Assembly: GCA_003342895.1 (NCBI GenBank) | Contig: PTFA01000087.1 | Location: 374,743 to 438,742, forward strand | Direction: 5' to 3' | Length of the DNA stretch: 64,000 bases | Origin: Casuarius casuarius | Lineage: Eukaryota; Chordata; Aves; Casuariiformes; Casuariidae | Shown: in pieces, positions 35,427 through 49,871 of the stretch | Numbering within the stretch: the first letter of the stretch is position 1 | Layout: each line of letters opens with the position of its first letter | Position numbers and translations under genes: made by a program | The notes under the pieces: model-generated | Told to the model about the DNA's origin: nothing | What the model saw: the letters and a program-made list of their open reading frames with translations, nothing else | The model's database searches: none

Positions 35427-38006
35427 TCTTCAGCAATCTGTAGCATGTAGGTCTTAAATATGAAACTGAATCTGTATGGTAAACTTTTACTTCTCTTTGG
35501 AACCCCATTAAATTCCATCTTACTGGAAAAGCCTGTTTCCAAATACAGTACAAATGTATATGCATCGGAATTATCAGGTAGTAAGTTTAAAAACAGAGGA
35601 AGTACTTTTTCACAGAACAAATAATTAAACTGTAGACCTCATTGACACAGGAGGCTTTGGGATCGAGATAAAAAGGACTTGAGATAAATCTATGGACAAT
35701 ACATTTGTCAGCAGCTATTAAAAACAGTAGTACAGATTGAATTTCTAGTTGAGAAAGTACCTAGGCCCCTGACAGCTGGAACCTGGGAGGGTATTGCAGG
35801 AAAGGATTGTGCTACAACTGACATCCATTAATGCCCAAACTGGAGACAAAATAAAGGGCCAAGTGGACATTTAGTGTGACCCAGTATGGAAATCATCAAT
35901 CCTGAAACAAGGATTCTCTAGTGAGCGATCCTCTCATATACAGCAAGAACAACCAATACCAGCTGTTTTTAATCTAAATAACCTTACAGAAGGAGCAAGA
36001 TGAGTAAATATCAAGTATGCAATTTCAAGATCATCTCTGTTCACAGGTCATGTGCTTTCTTCTCCTGTACCATTCAGAGGAGAAGCCAATAATCTTAAAG
36101 GAAGCAAGTAGCTGTATGGAAAGAGATAGAGGCATAAAAGAGCAACCTCTCTCCATCTTCAGTCATTACGGAAGTGCTAAGTTTTACACCTCCAGAATGA
36201 AGCTGCAACCTGAAGATGACCATTGCATTTGACAAGCTTTGTCTTCGAGCCAGGAAAAGTTATGGCAAAGTTTATAATCAGTCCCACCAGTACTGGCTGT
36301 ACACTCCACAGCTACTCTACATGTTAGATGAGACTAAAAAAAAAAAAAAAACCAACCCAAAACAAGTTGACTGGCTTTTCCTTCCCTTTACTTACGAGCC
36401 ATACGTCCAGCTACAGTCAGTAAGAAGAAATGGGACTGCAACTACCGAGGCTTCCTTAAGTACTACTTCCTTTATAGCTCAGAAAGAGGAAGGAGGTAAA
36501 TTCACAGGACATGGGACAGGATAGAGAGCAAGCTCACTGCTGATAATCAGTTTAGCTTCACAAAGAATCTCCTGGAGCATAAATTCAATAAAGTTGTATT
36601 CTAAGGTACATTAAGCTATGCCTCTCTCAGCAATTATAAGGGAGGACATGCCATGTCTGCATTGCTGGCTAACCACACACATCAGAGATCATACTTAACA
36701 AAAGCACTTCATTCACAAGTGCCATAAACATGGGCAAGTTATACACTGCAGGTAGTATTTCCTGGTTATAAAGCAACTCTTTACTGCACACATTATTTGA
36801 CCAACAGAATACTTCAGAAACAAAAGAAGTCTGTATTTGCACATAAAAATCACACAGATAAATAAGCCATCATGTCTCTTGAAAAAAACTTTTCTTCTAA
36901 AGTGACTCCCTACGTCATTTCATAATGGGATATCATGGCTCTTGCAGAATCTATGGCAAAAATATATAAAGATATATAAAATGTAACTCTACATAAATGA
37001 TTTCGGTGCAGACTGGATGTTTAAAGTGTCGAATTAGAAAAAAAATAAGAATAGGCTTCACTTCCAATGAATGTACAGGATGGGCAGAAGTCAGAGTTAT
37101 GATACTTGGGTTTGTCTTTCTGCAATTACAAAGATGAATTTAGATGAGACTGTTCTGCTGTCTGTGGCTTTAATGAGGACCACTTGCTTTGCCTAATCAA
37201 AAAAACAAAAAGTATATATTTAAAAACCAAAAATATCTTGGTTTAATGACGCACATAGGCAAAAGTTTTTAAGTGGGTAAACTTTCTTGCTGCATAGCCT
37301 CAGTGCACCTGTGCAACAGCTGGATTTAATCTATTGAGGACTGTATTTTAGAAGCCATTGCCGGATTTTAGGCTGGAAACTAAATAGTGCCCCACCCAGT
37401 CATGTTCCAGTCCACAAACTACTTTTAACATTTCAGTAAGGTTAGAACAATCCTATGCTGTGGGCTAAAGAAATCCAGGAATGATTTGTGCATTGTTGAG
37501 AGTTTAAAGAGAAGAAAAGAAAACAGGGAAATTCAGCTGGCAAGAAAATAACCTAACCATCTAGTCTAGTGAAGCAAACAGAAAATCTAAACTTATCGAT
37601 GAACGTGACTGCTTTTTGTGCTAGATTCATTACAGAACAGACATATACAAACAGGATTCTGATCAATACCAGCTATGTCAATAATACTCATAATATCGTA
37701 AGAAGAGGTGTACTTCCTTCCTATCTTTCAACAGTCACACGTCTGTATTTTAACAGTCTATACCAGCAAACATATATACTTAGATATAAAGATCAGATAC
37801 TCTGTCCAAAGACCCAACAGAAATAATTAGCAGCCAAATGGCAGAACAGTAAGCTAGGCTCTGAAGTCTACAAGCTTTCCCGTCAGTGATTTAGGAAATC
37901 TATCTTTGGGCATTTTTTTTTCCTCCCCCTCCAATCATGGGTAAAATCCTGATACCACTGATCTAAGCGGAGCCAGGTTTTTAACCATTAGCCTTACCAT
38001 ACAAAT

Positions 38007-38052
38007 CCATCTGTTAAACAGATGGTATGAGATCAGGATATGATCTCATACC
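38007..38052. repeat. Two abutting perfect inverted repeats
   Basis: The first is a 9-bp inverted repeat, 38007-38015 (ccatctgtt) with 38017-38025, around a single central A. The second is a 12-bp stem, 38024-38035 (ggtatgagatca) with 38041-38052 (tgatctcatacc), and a 5-nt loop ggata. They share the GG at 38024-38025. Such close packing is unlikely by chance, but the origin is unknown. Confidence 0.9.
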
Positions 38053-41000
38053 TTCTTAGGCACGATATCAAACCCATGTGATCACATCTGAAGTATCCAG
38101 AGAAAAGGATTTGAAAGTGACAAGACCATCTCAGCACCACTGCTTCATCATGGAGATGAACAGAGTCCCCTTTCCAGACTTGCAGAAGCAAGGCTTTTCA
38201 AACAAGACTATAAAACTGTTGCCTTGCCTACTCAACACTATTTGACACTTTGTGACACTATTCTTAAGACTAAGGGTTGGACACACTGATTGATAAACTG
38301 CCCCTTCTCTCTTCTTTTTGTGACACCACTATACTAGCACAACCCATTGAGGATCATTAGACTGAAGAGTGAAACACACTATAATAAAGTTAATCAAAAT
38401 TGCTAGTGAAAAAACGAGGAAAAGTTATCCCAAAAGCCCAGACATCCCAGTGGTTAAACATTCATCTATGGGTGGGCCCCTGGATTGCGTTCCTTGTTTT
38501 GGGGCCTACTTATGTATGACCTAAAGACCCATCCCAACCACAGAGATTAAGAATCCAGAGAAGCTCTGTTTCAGATCAAATAGGTCATTCAAGGCTTCAT
38601 GAAATGTGAACACGCTTTTCATTTTGACAAGGGAGGGAAGCAGGGAGACAAGCTACAGTTGACCTGAAGCAAATATTTTTTCTAAAAGTTTTGCTGAACT
38701 GGAAAATCAACTTTTCATAAAGTCCCTAATCAACACAGGCTTTCATGTTAAATACTGATGGATAGAAGTAGTAAGTATTGTATATGATGTTTGTTTATTA
38801 GAACTAATATTATTTTATTTCTTTGATCTATTTTTCCCTTGGAGTTACCTTTGCTTACACTAAAGTAAAGTTCGAGCTCAGACAGTTAGAGGTGTAAGGT
38901 GTTCCTTGCACCTAATCCCATACAGCAGTCAATCTGTGGAAACGAGAAAACCTTCTCATTTTAGGAATTTACCAGTTTCCTTAATCAATCACAAAAAGAA
39001 GGATTTCAACCTGCATATAAATTAATGCTAAAACCAAAAGCAACTTACCAGAAATGCATATTTGAAAATATAAAATAAGCAAATCCCCAATATCTGTCGC
39101 AGTGAAATGGCAGTTCTTTAAGTAGCCAAGGCTTTGGGGTGAGAAGATGAAGTCAAATTCCCGCAGTGTGAGAATGTGCACATGCCAGTTACATCTGGAA
39201 ACACACAAATTGTGGTATTATTTGGGGTCTGAAGGTTTTGCCACAATAGAATGTAATAGAGTCTTTCTATCAGTGACAAGTCCTTTCACATGTCCTTGCA
39301 CTGAAAAGAAAGGAATGCCAACACACCAAGTCACTTCTGCATCTCCTGTCACCATATTTTTCTTTCCCATGCTCATCTTAGCCAGCTGTTACATTGTTCC
39401 AGCTCATCTTTATTTGAACAGCTTTATGGTATTCTGGAGCAGCAAGGCGTCCTGTGAGGTAATTCACATTCCGATAGATTGCTCTTACTGTCTCGGATAA
39501 ATTTCATCACACAAATTTACAGGGACAGACAAATAGCTAATTTACAGACCGGCAATTGGTGGATGGTAAAGTTCTACAATGCAGATTCTAAACGTCATTT
39601 GTGCTTTAAGTCTTTTTATGGGCTTCAAAGCAAAATTTAGCACATTTTATAACATTATTTCCTTAACTACAAGCTCTGCTCTTCTGTCCCATTTTTCCCT
39701 TTGCAGAAATTCCCAGGAAGCAATTTCAAAGCAGTTGTCAGCTTTATACAAAGCTCATTTTTAAATGGCAAGTCTGATTCTTCTACTCATCTGTACTTTC
39801 CTAAAACAACTAGAGATTTTAGACAGATAAAATACTGAGTGATCACCGTACTTCAACATATGTGTGGCCTCTACTTTACCATTTTATTTGTTTGCTCCAA
39901 TATGTAATATATTTATCTAACAATATCTCTGAATGGCTAAAAAGTGTTATTAATTTTCCAACTGTAACACAGGAATGAGCCAAAGCGACACTAAGGACCA
40001 GATACTCCCCTCCCTTCCCCTGGGCCCGCAATAAAACGCAGAGCCTTAACATAAGCATATAACATACTTGAGCTGCAACTTAGAATTTTAAAATCTAAGT
40101 GCATCTTTCACAAAAACACAGCTTAGACACGACATTTGTCAGAAAAAAACTTTTCAAGTACCTAAAATTTTTCCACTACGCTTGCACAATACAGCAATCT
40201 TCTCATCGGAGAAGAGCATCTTTATTCTTAATCTCATGCAAAAGTCTGTTTGGGAATTACAGACTAGGAGTTCCTGGGCTTAAAATCCCTTAAGGAGTCT
40301 GAGCAACCCAAAAACACACTTCCTGTATCAAGTTCAGTGCAAAACACAACATATTCAGCAGTTCTTCATGTTTAAAGAAAACATATTCATATTTGGTATA
40401 CCCTATAAAATGAAACCACAGAAAAAGTAGCAAGTCCACATCACCTGAAGGAAACATTAGATGAAATTCATCTTCAAAACAAATGACAGCAGAGATGGTA
40501 TCTATGTGTGTCCAGATTCAGAGAAAATTACAGCATAAAAACAACAAAATCCAGTCTGAAAGGTAATTCAGAGAGGAACAATGGTTACCTTCCCACAGAA
40601 TGCTGCCAATGTACAAGAGTTCATCTATATGCTCTGAGCTCACAACTATTTCTGTGGGAAACTCCCTGTGAATTTAGCAATAGAAAGTCTTAAAAATCAC
40701 ACCTCTGTCTTCTGCACACAGGCCATAAATTAAAAATATTCACTTGACATGCCTTAGGTTTCATCTATACCATTACCCATTAAGGGACTCGTATGCTCTG
40801 TACTGTCCTTGTCAAGTGCAACAGAAATCTACTGTAAGAGCATTTCAATTTTGGCCTTACATCGCAAAGTAGATAATGGCAAACAACTATAAAAGGAGAA
40901 CTATAGCATTAAAAGACATGCTCACATACATTCTTGATGTTGGAGGCCCAGCTGTTTCTACAGCATTATATTTAGCTCTGTTCTCCCATCCCACTGCACT

Positions 41001-44000
41001 TTGTATTGTCATGCAAAATTCTGCAAAGTAAGTTCAGAGAGGATGGTCAAATGTTTCCAGTTTTGTCCAGTAGCATATTACAAGAGTACAGAAAGCAACT
41101 GAAAGTGAAACACAAAGGGCGGAACAGATTTTCTTTCAGGCAAGTCTACTAGCAAAAACATACCACGTCATGCCACAGCTGGTATCAATCGGCTTTGCTT
41201 ATGACTGCCTGTCCAGAGAAGGCAATATAAATGGACAGATTTCAAATCAGTGAAGCTATGCTGAGCTTCAATCTGCTCACAAAGGTTTTGTTTTACCTCT
41301 CTGAAGCCTCCTTTCCCCACAGCACTACCTTTTATTGCCCCCTGTAGAAAAAGCAAAATGAAAAAACTAATACCTTCTACTGTGAAAGGCAATGCAACTT
41401 ACTCCTGACACTGAGGAAAGCAACATTCAGTTTGTGAACCACTGGACTCTTTTCTTCTGTTAATTTACTCCAGGAGAACACTAGTCATAACTATTGTTTC
41501 AAAATAATTCATCTTTAGATTTCAGGAATGGCTTTCAAGTCTGACAGGCTGGGAAACCACAAAAACTCTGAAAAATATGTGAGATAAGTTTCATACCGTT
41601 AATTCTCATTTAAAATTCCAATGGGTTAACACAATAGACTTACTCATGTAGACAGAAGTTTAAGACCTCATTAAGACCTCAGCCCTATTTATATCTTCCA
41701 AATTGAGCTAAAGCTGCAAGACTTTAAAAAAAAGAGAAAAAGAAGAAAGAAGAAAAGGTGAGCTTCATTCTTGCTCCAAGTATTTTTATTTTTAAAAGCA
41801 ATGAATGTTACATCTTCCACAGTTTTATTTGAATGGGAGACACCAGTGCTGCTTGGGTAGTGAATAGCAATAGGGCAATGACTGCTCTGAGCTGCAGCTT
41901 CAGGCACAGAGAAATCCCTGTCCTGTGAAAGAATAAATGACTATTAGATGCTGCCAGCCTAAGACAACACAACGCTGTGTTATCCAGTGGATGCAAACAC
42001 TGTAGAGACGAAGGCAAAAGAAACGCTGATTCTCTGGCCACAGGAAGGTGTAATAGCATGTGTTACTGAACCAATACACTTGCCACCGTGCTGTTACCTT
42101 CCCAAAACAGGAAACATAACTCTTGTATAACATTACTGTCAGTCTGCAGATTATACGCACCTACTCAGGCAATTACATTCAATATTGCAAAATCTTCATT
42201 TGCATTAAGAAAAGCAGATCACTTCATCCGAATCCTCCCTCTTGCCAGAAATGACAGACACCTCTCTCAGCTATAAGCCTTGCTCTCCACACTTGAGCCA
42301 TCTATCTCACTGTAGGTTCTGCTGACGGGTGTAACTTGTATTGGCAACCACCAGTCCGTATCATTGCGCTTCCTATGCAGCTGCTCATAACTCTAGGCCT
42401 CTCCACAGCACTGAGCCTTCAATCAAAACAAATTGTTTGTTTCTTTCTGACCACAAGAAGAAGTCTGGTTTTATTGTTTGCTTTGGCTATGTCGCCTGGG
42501 TAAAAACATACTATAATGCTAGGAACTCCACTCAGCCCTCTCTGGAGTTAAAGCCATAAGGTTGCAGTTTAAAGTTCTGACTGACAAAGCAAAATAATTC
42601 ACAATGGCTTTTGAGGCTGTGGCACTCATCAAGTAACCCTTCTTTGTATGCTTTATTGGTACTGAACTCCTATACAAGTGTAAAGGTGAAGATATTCACT
42701 GAAGTGTTTCAAAGGATGGCATGAGAAAGGGTTTTAAAGGACAGCATGGCACACAACATAGGAATACTTGAGCTAGCTTGGGAATGGAAAGCAACCTAGC
42801 TGGCACATTGTGGAGCTCCAGAGGGACCAGCTTACTCTGCCTCCAGCCCCCAAGCCTCCTCAGATAGCCCTAAGCTGCCCTGGAGGGTAGGCATACCCAC
42901 GGGTAACTATCTGTTCTTACTTCTCTAGCTAAAGGTTCAGAACAGAAAGAGAAATAACATCTGGAAAACTTGTCCTTCAAGTTCTTACTCCTGCTGACTG
43001 CAGTGACTTAGCCCCTTCCTTCACACTCTATGCTCTAATGTCGTTCTCTTTGCCCACCACAGACCTCAGCTCCCTGGTACGTCTCCTCATTTTAAAGCAA
43101 TGCAGAAACGTGTGATATACCTCAGTGCAGGTCCAATCCAACAGCTAATGGAGCCAAAGGAAAACTATATTGAAGAGACAAATCCATCAATTTAAACACT
43201 CTCACCTTTTGTATCATCTAATGCTATGATAGGGCACTGTAACACAGTCTGAAAGAGGGTAACACAATGTGGTTTCCTCAGGGAGGACTGGGAGGGACTG
43301 GAGCCAGTGACCCAGGAGGTCACATCTCTTCTTTTCTTTCCAAGCTTCTTTCTTGCTGCATTTATTGCTCTCCTCAGTTGCCATACATCTAAATTTAGGC
43401 TGTAAACTAATTTTAACTGTAAGCGACACAGGGCTGACTCTTTGAGTGTATAATACATTGTAGGAGCAGGATAACTAAAGCACAAATGCTTATTTAAATT
43501 CATCTTTGATTTTATAATCAATTCAGCTCACTAATTTGTTGCAGAAATTGGCTGAAGTAATGTGCCAAAATTTTTACTGCCTCTCTGCCATAAAACTGAC
43601 AAGCGTAGGTTTTCTGTTTTTGTTTTTACTTCCTTTCAAATGCAATAACTTCCCTTTTCATAAAATGCCAACATATTCTTTTAAAACTGTCAGGCTGCCA
43701 TCAACCTGGTCATGATCCAGTGCCAGGCCATAGCCAGACGAGATGAGTTACAAGGTAGTCCTTCCTCTGCCAAACAATACAAAGATATTGGCACCTTTCT
43801 CAGGGCTGCAAATCAGCTCAAAGGGCCACAGAATTCAGAAACTTAAGAATCATTTCTTCCTCTTTTTTGGTTTTTGCCTTGCAATAGAAGTGACATGCTG
43901 CATAGAATTGAATGTTTTCATTAATAGCAGCCTGGCTTCTTCACTTTCTCCAAGTCTTTTCCTCCACAAAAGTCCTGGATATGATTTTAATGAAATTGAG

Positions 44001-44901
44001 GATACCCTCCCCCATCCAAGTTACACACTGGATTCCTGAAAACTGGTTTCAAGGAAATGCTACTCCAGAGACCAAATACAAAGCAGCTGCAGAACTCTGG
44101 CATGGGAGCCTGCACAAATGCCACCAAAAAGTGAATCACTGTCTCAGCCTAACTGGAAGTCTATCAATATTCCTATTCAGGAAAGAAGAGGCAGCAGCAG
44201 AGACTGTCTTTTACATCATGTAGAAAGAATAGTTCAAACACCACAGAACTTGGTATTAATCTCGTTTTTTCACGTAGGAGGAACATTGCAGATTGAAGCT
44301 CTTCAAAGTCCACCACCAGGTAAATTAATACATCAGTGTAGTCACAGCTTTAAGAGAGGTCTTTAAAGCAGCAGTAGCTTCATGTAATTTTGACACTGCT
44401 CCTACGTTCTCTGCTGCTACAGTATCTCCAAAATCCCGCTGCTTTGAAGTAAATTATTTGAGATGTAATTGAGCAGTACTGAACTTCCACCTCCTCCTTC
44501 CCTCCCCTGGGATTTTGGAGAAGAAAGCACCAGCCTCTTAATCTGATAGTTCTGAAATAGCAGCAAGAACTGTAACGAAACCAAGTGTCTTCACGCAATA
44601 CATACTATTCCCCTTCTGCTTAAATGCAGAGCCTAGAGCCTTGCAGATAAAAAGAATGTGTCAGAAGCACAAGACGACTCAGTACTGCTGGGGAAATTTT
44701 CATTTTTTCATCATTTTAATTGCATAACCATAAAATATACAGTCAGTACAGCAACTTTAGTGTATCAATCATTCTCATACCTATTTATTAAGCAAAATGG
44801 CATTTCTAGTTGCCAACCGGAGAAATGTTAGTCTGGAATTTAACTGAAGTCAAGGTCATTTTGATTTTGCTTATGTATCACCACCAGTAATAGAGATTCT
44901 T

Positions 44902-44978
44902 GGAGCCAAACTCTGCCCTCAACTAAATGTGGACCAGTAAGGTAGCACAAGGGTAAACTCAAGGCAGAATTTGCATCC
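44902..44978. mobile_element. Small palindromic non-autonomous element (old amniote MITE-like repeat)
   Basis: The left end ggagccaaactctgccctca matches the reverse complement of the right end, ggatgcaaattctgccttga, at 15 of 20 positions. The element is about 77 bp. The arms resemble a palindromic repeat family of turtles and birds that carries an AATTCTGCCCTCAG block at each end. It has no coding capacity. Confidence 0.55.
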
Positions 44979-45783
44979 GCAGTAGCAAAATAGTTAACAA
45001 TGATATGGCTCATTTCAAAATGGAGACAGCTGCATGCTTTGGCAACACTCACAGGAATATAAAGTAGTAAATACTAAATTCTTTCACTGCAGCAAGAATA
45101 TAGGGATATGTTATCAGGTATTTGCTGATAATGGTGTACAGACTAATGGTACAGAGTAATAATGTTATGGAGCAAAGGTGACATTTTTTCAGAATAACTT
45201 CTCAAAGTAGAAATATCCTTTGGATGTTTCCAAAGCACTGAGTTAACTGAAACATTACTGATCATTAGTTATTATAAAAATATGTATGTGTATCCACACA
45301 TAGTACTTGTAAATATACCCATACGATAAGTATACTATCCATTATGCAATATCTTTTTGACAGCTTGCATCATCACTGAAATTCAGTCAACTCTGGACTC
45401 AACATAAACTATTTAGTAATAGACAACAGCCTTTTAACAAAGGCTTTGGCAAGGTATGCTCTTTGGAAAATCTGAATAAAAATTTACAGCAGTTGGATAC
45501 AATTCCTCAGACTGTTAATGGGTGCGTAACTCTGATGTTCATAATCCTAATGTTCTCATCCCTTAAGCCAGCACAAGGCGTCATTAGAAAGGTAGTGTTT
45601 CCAGTCATGTTACAAATCACTGATCCTGAAGCTTCTATTATTATTAGAGGGATGGTAGCTAAATATCAAGAGAGTTTTATTTTATGCTATTGAAGTTTGA
45701 GAGAAGCACACAGAAGATGACAGTTAAAGTTTTGCAAAAGTGATTCCCAGCGCAATCATTCTGGGAGCATAGGAAGAATGATT

Positions 45784-45821
45784 AAAAGAAAAAAAAAAAA
45801 AAAAAAGAAAAAAGAGAAAGG
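45784..45821. repeat. A-rich purine-only tract
   Basis: About 38 consecutive purines, mostly A, including an uninterrupted A18 run, then interspersed G. It could be a decayed poly-A tail, but I see no retrocopy 5' of it. Confidence 0.85.
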
Positions 45822-46653
45822 TCACACAGCTCACTGAAAGCATGAAGTGATTTTTGAATTTGTCTAGTTCTGCTCAGGAAGCCCAACCAAGAACTCACCA
45901 AGGGAAAATGATATTCAGTAAGGAAAGGAAACCACATGAATACACAGCTTACGCACCATCTAGATAAGAGATATTTACCTTCAGATAGCTTCAAATTCAA
46001 CTACTGAAATCAAATATTTCCGGTCTCCAAAACTCTTGTGACTTAGACCAACATCTTAATAGCTCCACTCAATGTAGTGGGGAAAAAAATAAAAATCAAA
46101 CAGAGCTTGAGGTACCTTATGCTCCAACCCAATCTGTTACAGAATACAGAGCAAGATAAGGTAGATTCAATAGGGAAGTCCTCAGGCAATCTTCTGGCTA
46201 CATAGTACTCCAAACAAAGTAGTCCTCTTTTTTTTCCTGCTCAGTATATTTCATCTAAAGCACTTAACTAGAAAATGGGATTATATTAAAAAGAAATTTC
46301 CAGGGACAGTTGCACTTCAGCTGCACTCCAAAGCTCAGTGCAGAATATTAGACACAAGTTATGATGATGGAGAAACCAAATTTCCACTCTTAAATTTATA
46401 TAGTATAATTAGTAACAAATCTATGTGGAAAAATACTTTAAAAAGATTTCAGTGGTTAAGTAGCACCTTCCTTTCTGATGACATAATGCTATTCTTTAGT
46501 CCAAATCCAACCTCATTCAATAGTTGCTTCTGATATTAAAGTAGAGCCTAGTAGTATGAAAGAATATTAAAACTGATGTGAAATCTAATTTTACATGCTC
46601 TTTGAGGTATCTTTAAAAAGTGGTAAAGATTGTCTTGATGTAATTGGAACCTA

Positions 46654-46654
46654 N
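46654..46654. other. Ambiguous base (N)
   Basis: A single unresolved base in otherwise normal sequence. Confidence 0.99.
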
Positions 46655-49600
46655 TTTCTTCGCTAATACATGAAAAGCAATTAAAGGCTTCATTCATCTA
46701 AGGAACAGCAACATACTGGCGTAATACTTGCCAGTGAATCACATGAACTCCATGAAAACATACCCAGTGGATTTCAGCATGTCAGCACCAGAATCATTCT
46801 CTTCTTGATCTCTCAGCTAGTCTCTCTGAAAAGGATTATTATAATCCTGAAGAACTAGCTGGACAAAACAACAACAAATCCCTTTTGCCTATACCACCTA
46901 CAGCTGCAAGGCCTTAGGTCAAAAACCATGCAAAAAAATGGGGCAGAGGTAAAGGGGAAAGCCCTCAGAATCTCTCCTTTCAATGAGATGAGCTTCTCTT
47001 CTTCTAGGTGAATGAAACCTTATGTAAAGGGACCACTGCCAAACCTGTAATAACATTGTTTACAAAAGACTAATCTAGCTGCCCTCTTAAGTAAAGAATT
47101 CATTCTTCTTAGGAAATACCACATGATGTTGGATATATGGATACTGAGTATTAATTACAAACAAGGCTCCAGGTACTGTATAAACACCGAACATAAATCT
47201 AGTTCCTACCTCAAAGAATGTCCAAAGTAGTAGTTGAGAAACAACAGGTAGATTCAGGCAGACAGGTAAAGGACAAATGATACACAGGGACAAAGGAGAA
47301 GAAAAGCATTGTGAACATACCTGCAACTCACTGTTGGTGAAACTCCTTTTGTAGGCATTCTAGTGGAGGAAAAGCTCAAGGAAAATTCTGAAGGAAAATA
47401 ACATATGTGATTTTGTGGGATTAAAGAAGAATCTTCTGAAATACGAACAGCAGCAGTAGGAGGGAAGCCTGACAAATTTAGTATGTGGCAATACATAATT
47501 TTTTTAATAGTCTTCACTAAAACAGCTCATAAAATGTCAACATACCTTGATCATATGGTGGTATTTTTTTAATTTAATTTATTTGTTTTGACATTTCAGC
47601 CTTTACTACTTCCCCATTCATTAGCATCAATGTTGAATCAATCCTGCTTTCTTTTGGCAGGCAACCCTTTATTATCACTCTAAAGCTCAAAATTTGCTCA
47701 GAAATGTCATCATGCAATTTGTGTGACAGCCAGGCATAAGAAGCCATCTCTAACTGAAAGTTATTAAAAAATGGAATGGACTTTGTAATGGCATTAAGTA
47801 AGTTCAGCTACTTAAGTCTTACAAAAATACAGCAAACATAAAGAGGAGAAGGTGTGCCACAAGGAGAAGTCTTACACAGGTTGTTTGCCCTCTCAGCATT
47901 TCTCCTATTGATGCGTTGTCACTCACAGCATACTGATGAGCAAAGCTGTGCCAAGTGCTTTGAGACTGTTATATCTGCACACCAATTTGAACTTCAAGTA
48001 TATTTAACATACATGTCTCAAAGAAGAAACATTCCCATGGAAATCTGAGAGTCTATCTCAAAACCCCCAGGCACCTTACAGCTAGGAAGTGATCACATGC
48101 CACAACATAAACGGGAGTGAGAAAAACCTAAATATGATTTGAAACAATTAGCTAGCAACTTTTAAAAATGTAATTTACCTTGAATATGCATTCCGTTTTT
48201 CCCCCATGCTCTAACAGCATGGCAGAGCTCACAGCAATATTGTGATGAGTCTCTCCACTTGGAACTCCAAGGTAGCTGCAAACCCTCACAACCGTTTTTT
48301 GCTTTGAGATCCTTTGCTTCAATAAGGAGAAAAAAAAAAAAAGAAAAAACAGGGCACAGCAATAGCACTATCCTTTTCACCCCTGCAGCTGATCAAGAGT
48401 GAGGATTAGCTTCCTTTCAGAAATCCTCTAGTGCTTAGCTTCTACAGGCCCAAAGAGAAATAATGAAATTTTGCTTGTTCCTCTTCCTGGGGGTTTAAAA
48501 CATTTACTAGATTTTAAGAACTGAACCAACAGGAGAGGGAAAATGTTCTCACAACTAAGTGCCTTCCTTACATTCTTTCCCAGCATTCATGGAACAGAAA
48601 AAAACAGAATAAAGTGCCTACCCTGCCACACCTGGTCATTATTAATTACATAGTTAATCAAACTGGAAAGGCCACACAAGCCAATTTAAGCAGAAACTTG
48701 GAGAGAAATCACACCCTCTTTTTTACTTTTGATTTTCCACTGCTTTGTATGTCTAGGGAACCAGAAGCTGTCATTTTCAGAATGCATGGATGGGCAAATG
48801 TCAGAACTGACATATTTAACTTGGGAGGAGGAAAGGTGAGGCATGGTGAATAGCAGGAGCCAGTTAAAAACTAAACACTTGTCATATTAAATAGAAAGAA
48901 TCCTGCTATCTACCTAAACTCTGCTGAGCAGAGTCTGACCCCACCTATGGAGAGCTTGAATTACAGGATATTTGCTATAACAAACAGAAAATTACTAGGA
49001 AACCCAAATTAGGTTGGGCAGCATGTTCTCTCTCTCCCCAAGGTGACAGTTTTTCTCCCAATACAAAGGACAACTCTGCTAGGGAAGAATTTTTTTACTT
49101 TTCATGGCCAACCTCCTTTTCCTCCCTTGGCCCTAAGGCTAGGACGGTGATTGCTGTTATGCTGTTCATGGAAACAATATCACAGGAAATGCTGCCTCCT
49201 CTTCATGTAAGGGAACTGAAGACAAACTGGCTGTATGAAGTGCTAAGATTCTTCAAAAAAGTTTTAGCCAGGGAAAAGGGTAAGCCTATCAATGGGAAGA
49301 AATACTCTGTAGTATATGTGAAGTCAGTGTATAGTGGTGGAGGAAACCAGGGACTGATCCTTTGCTCTTCTTCACTTGCAAGACGCAGAAATTACAGTGA
49401 TGCTGTCATCATCTCTGCAAGAGGAAAAAGCATATCAGCCACAGAGACAAAGAGTCTTCTGTCTTTCTGCATGAAGTGTGTTACACTTGGCTCCACCCAG
49501 TCTACACTCCTTACCTTCCTCAGTCTCTAAATAATCACATCACGTATTTGGAGAACACTTCCAACATCAAGGTCATTACCTGAAGAACTCGGGGAACTTG

Positions 49601-49871
49601 AGACCCCATGTGTGCCCAGGACTGGTCTAACCCAGCAAGAAGCTGGATTGCCATGGGAGCACAGGCTTGGAATTCAGCCTATCACATGCCATATTTTGTG
49701 CAGATGAGCAGATTATGGCCACAATTCTCTTACAAAATGTAAATCAGAAACAAAACTAATAGCATCAGTGGTATTATAGCAGGACAAAGCCAGAGAAAAA
49801 GAGAACAAACTTGATCACTTGACATGAGGTGGGTGAGAAAACAGGTCCAGTTTGGGAGACTACAAAATAAG

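Larger units (their letters stand above)
33553..44901. other. Long non-coding stretch, no gene recognised
   Basis: About 11 kb with no recognisable interspersed repeat and no coding evidence. It contains the hairpins and palindromes at 34356, 35409 and 38007 (listed), an A16 tract at 36336-36351, and a 33-nt purine-only run at 41726-41758. Open frames are all under about 120 codons and have no domains. Confidence 0.5.
44979..49871. other. Non-coding stretch, no gene recognised
   Basis: AT-rich. It contains a purine-only A-rich tract at 45784-45821 and another at 48330-48342. One ambiguous base (N) lies at 46654. The open frame at 49147-49530 (127 codons) shows no recognisable domain and is treated as chance. 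Confidence 0.5.

Noticed and set aside
36336..36351. A16 run as a possible poly-A tail of a processed retrocopy
   Set aside because: No gene-like sequence or target-site duplication around it; simple A-tracts are common here.
47854..48048. 64-codon frame with a hydrophobic N-terminal stretch, then ETVISAHQFELQVYLTYMS, loosely like the first helix of ferritin
   Set aside because: Only a handful of positions agree, there is no splice donor where the ferritin first exon ends, and no further ferritin sequence follows. Probably chance.
49147..49530. 127-codon forward frame
   Set aside because: No recognisable domain or family, and no splice or promoter context.
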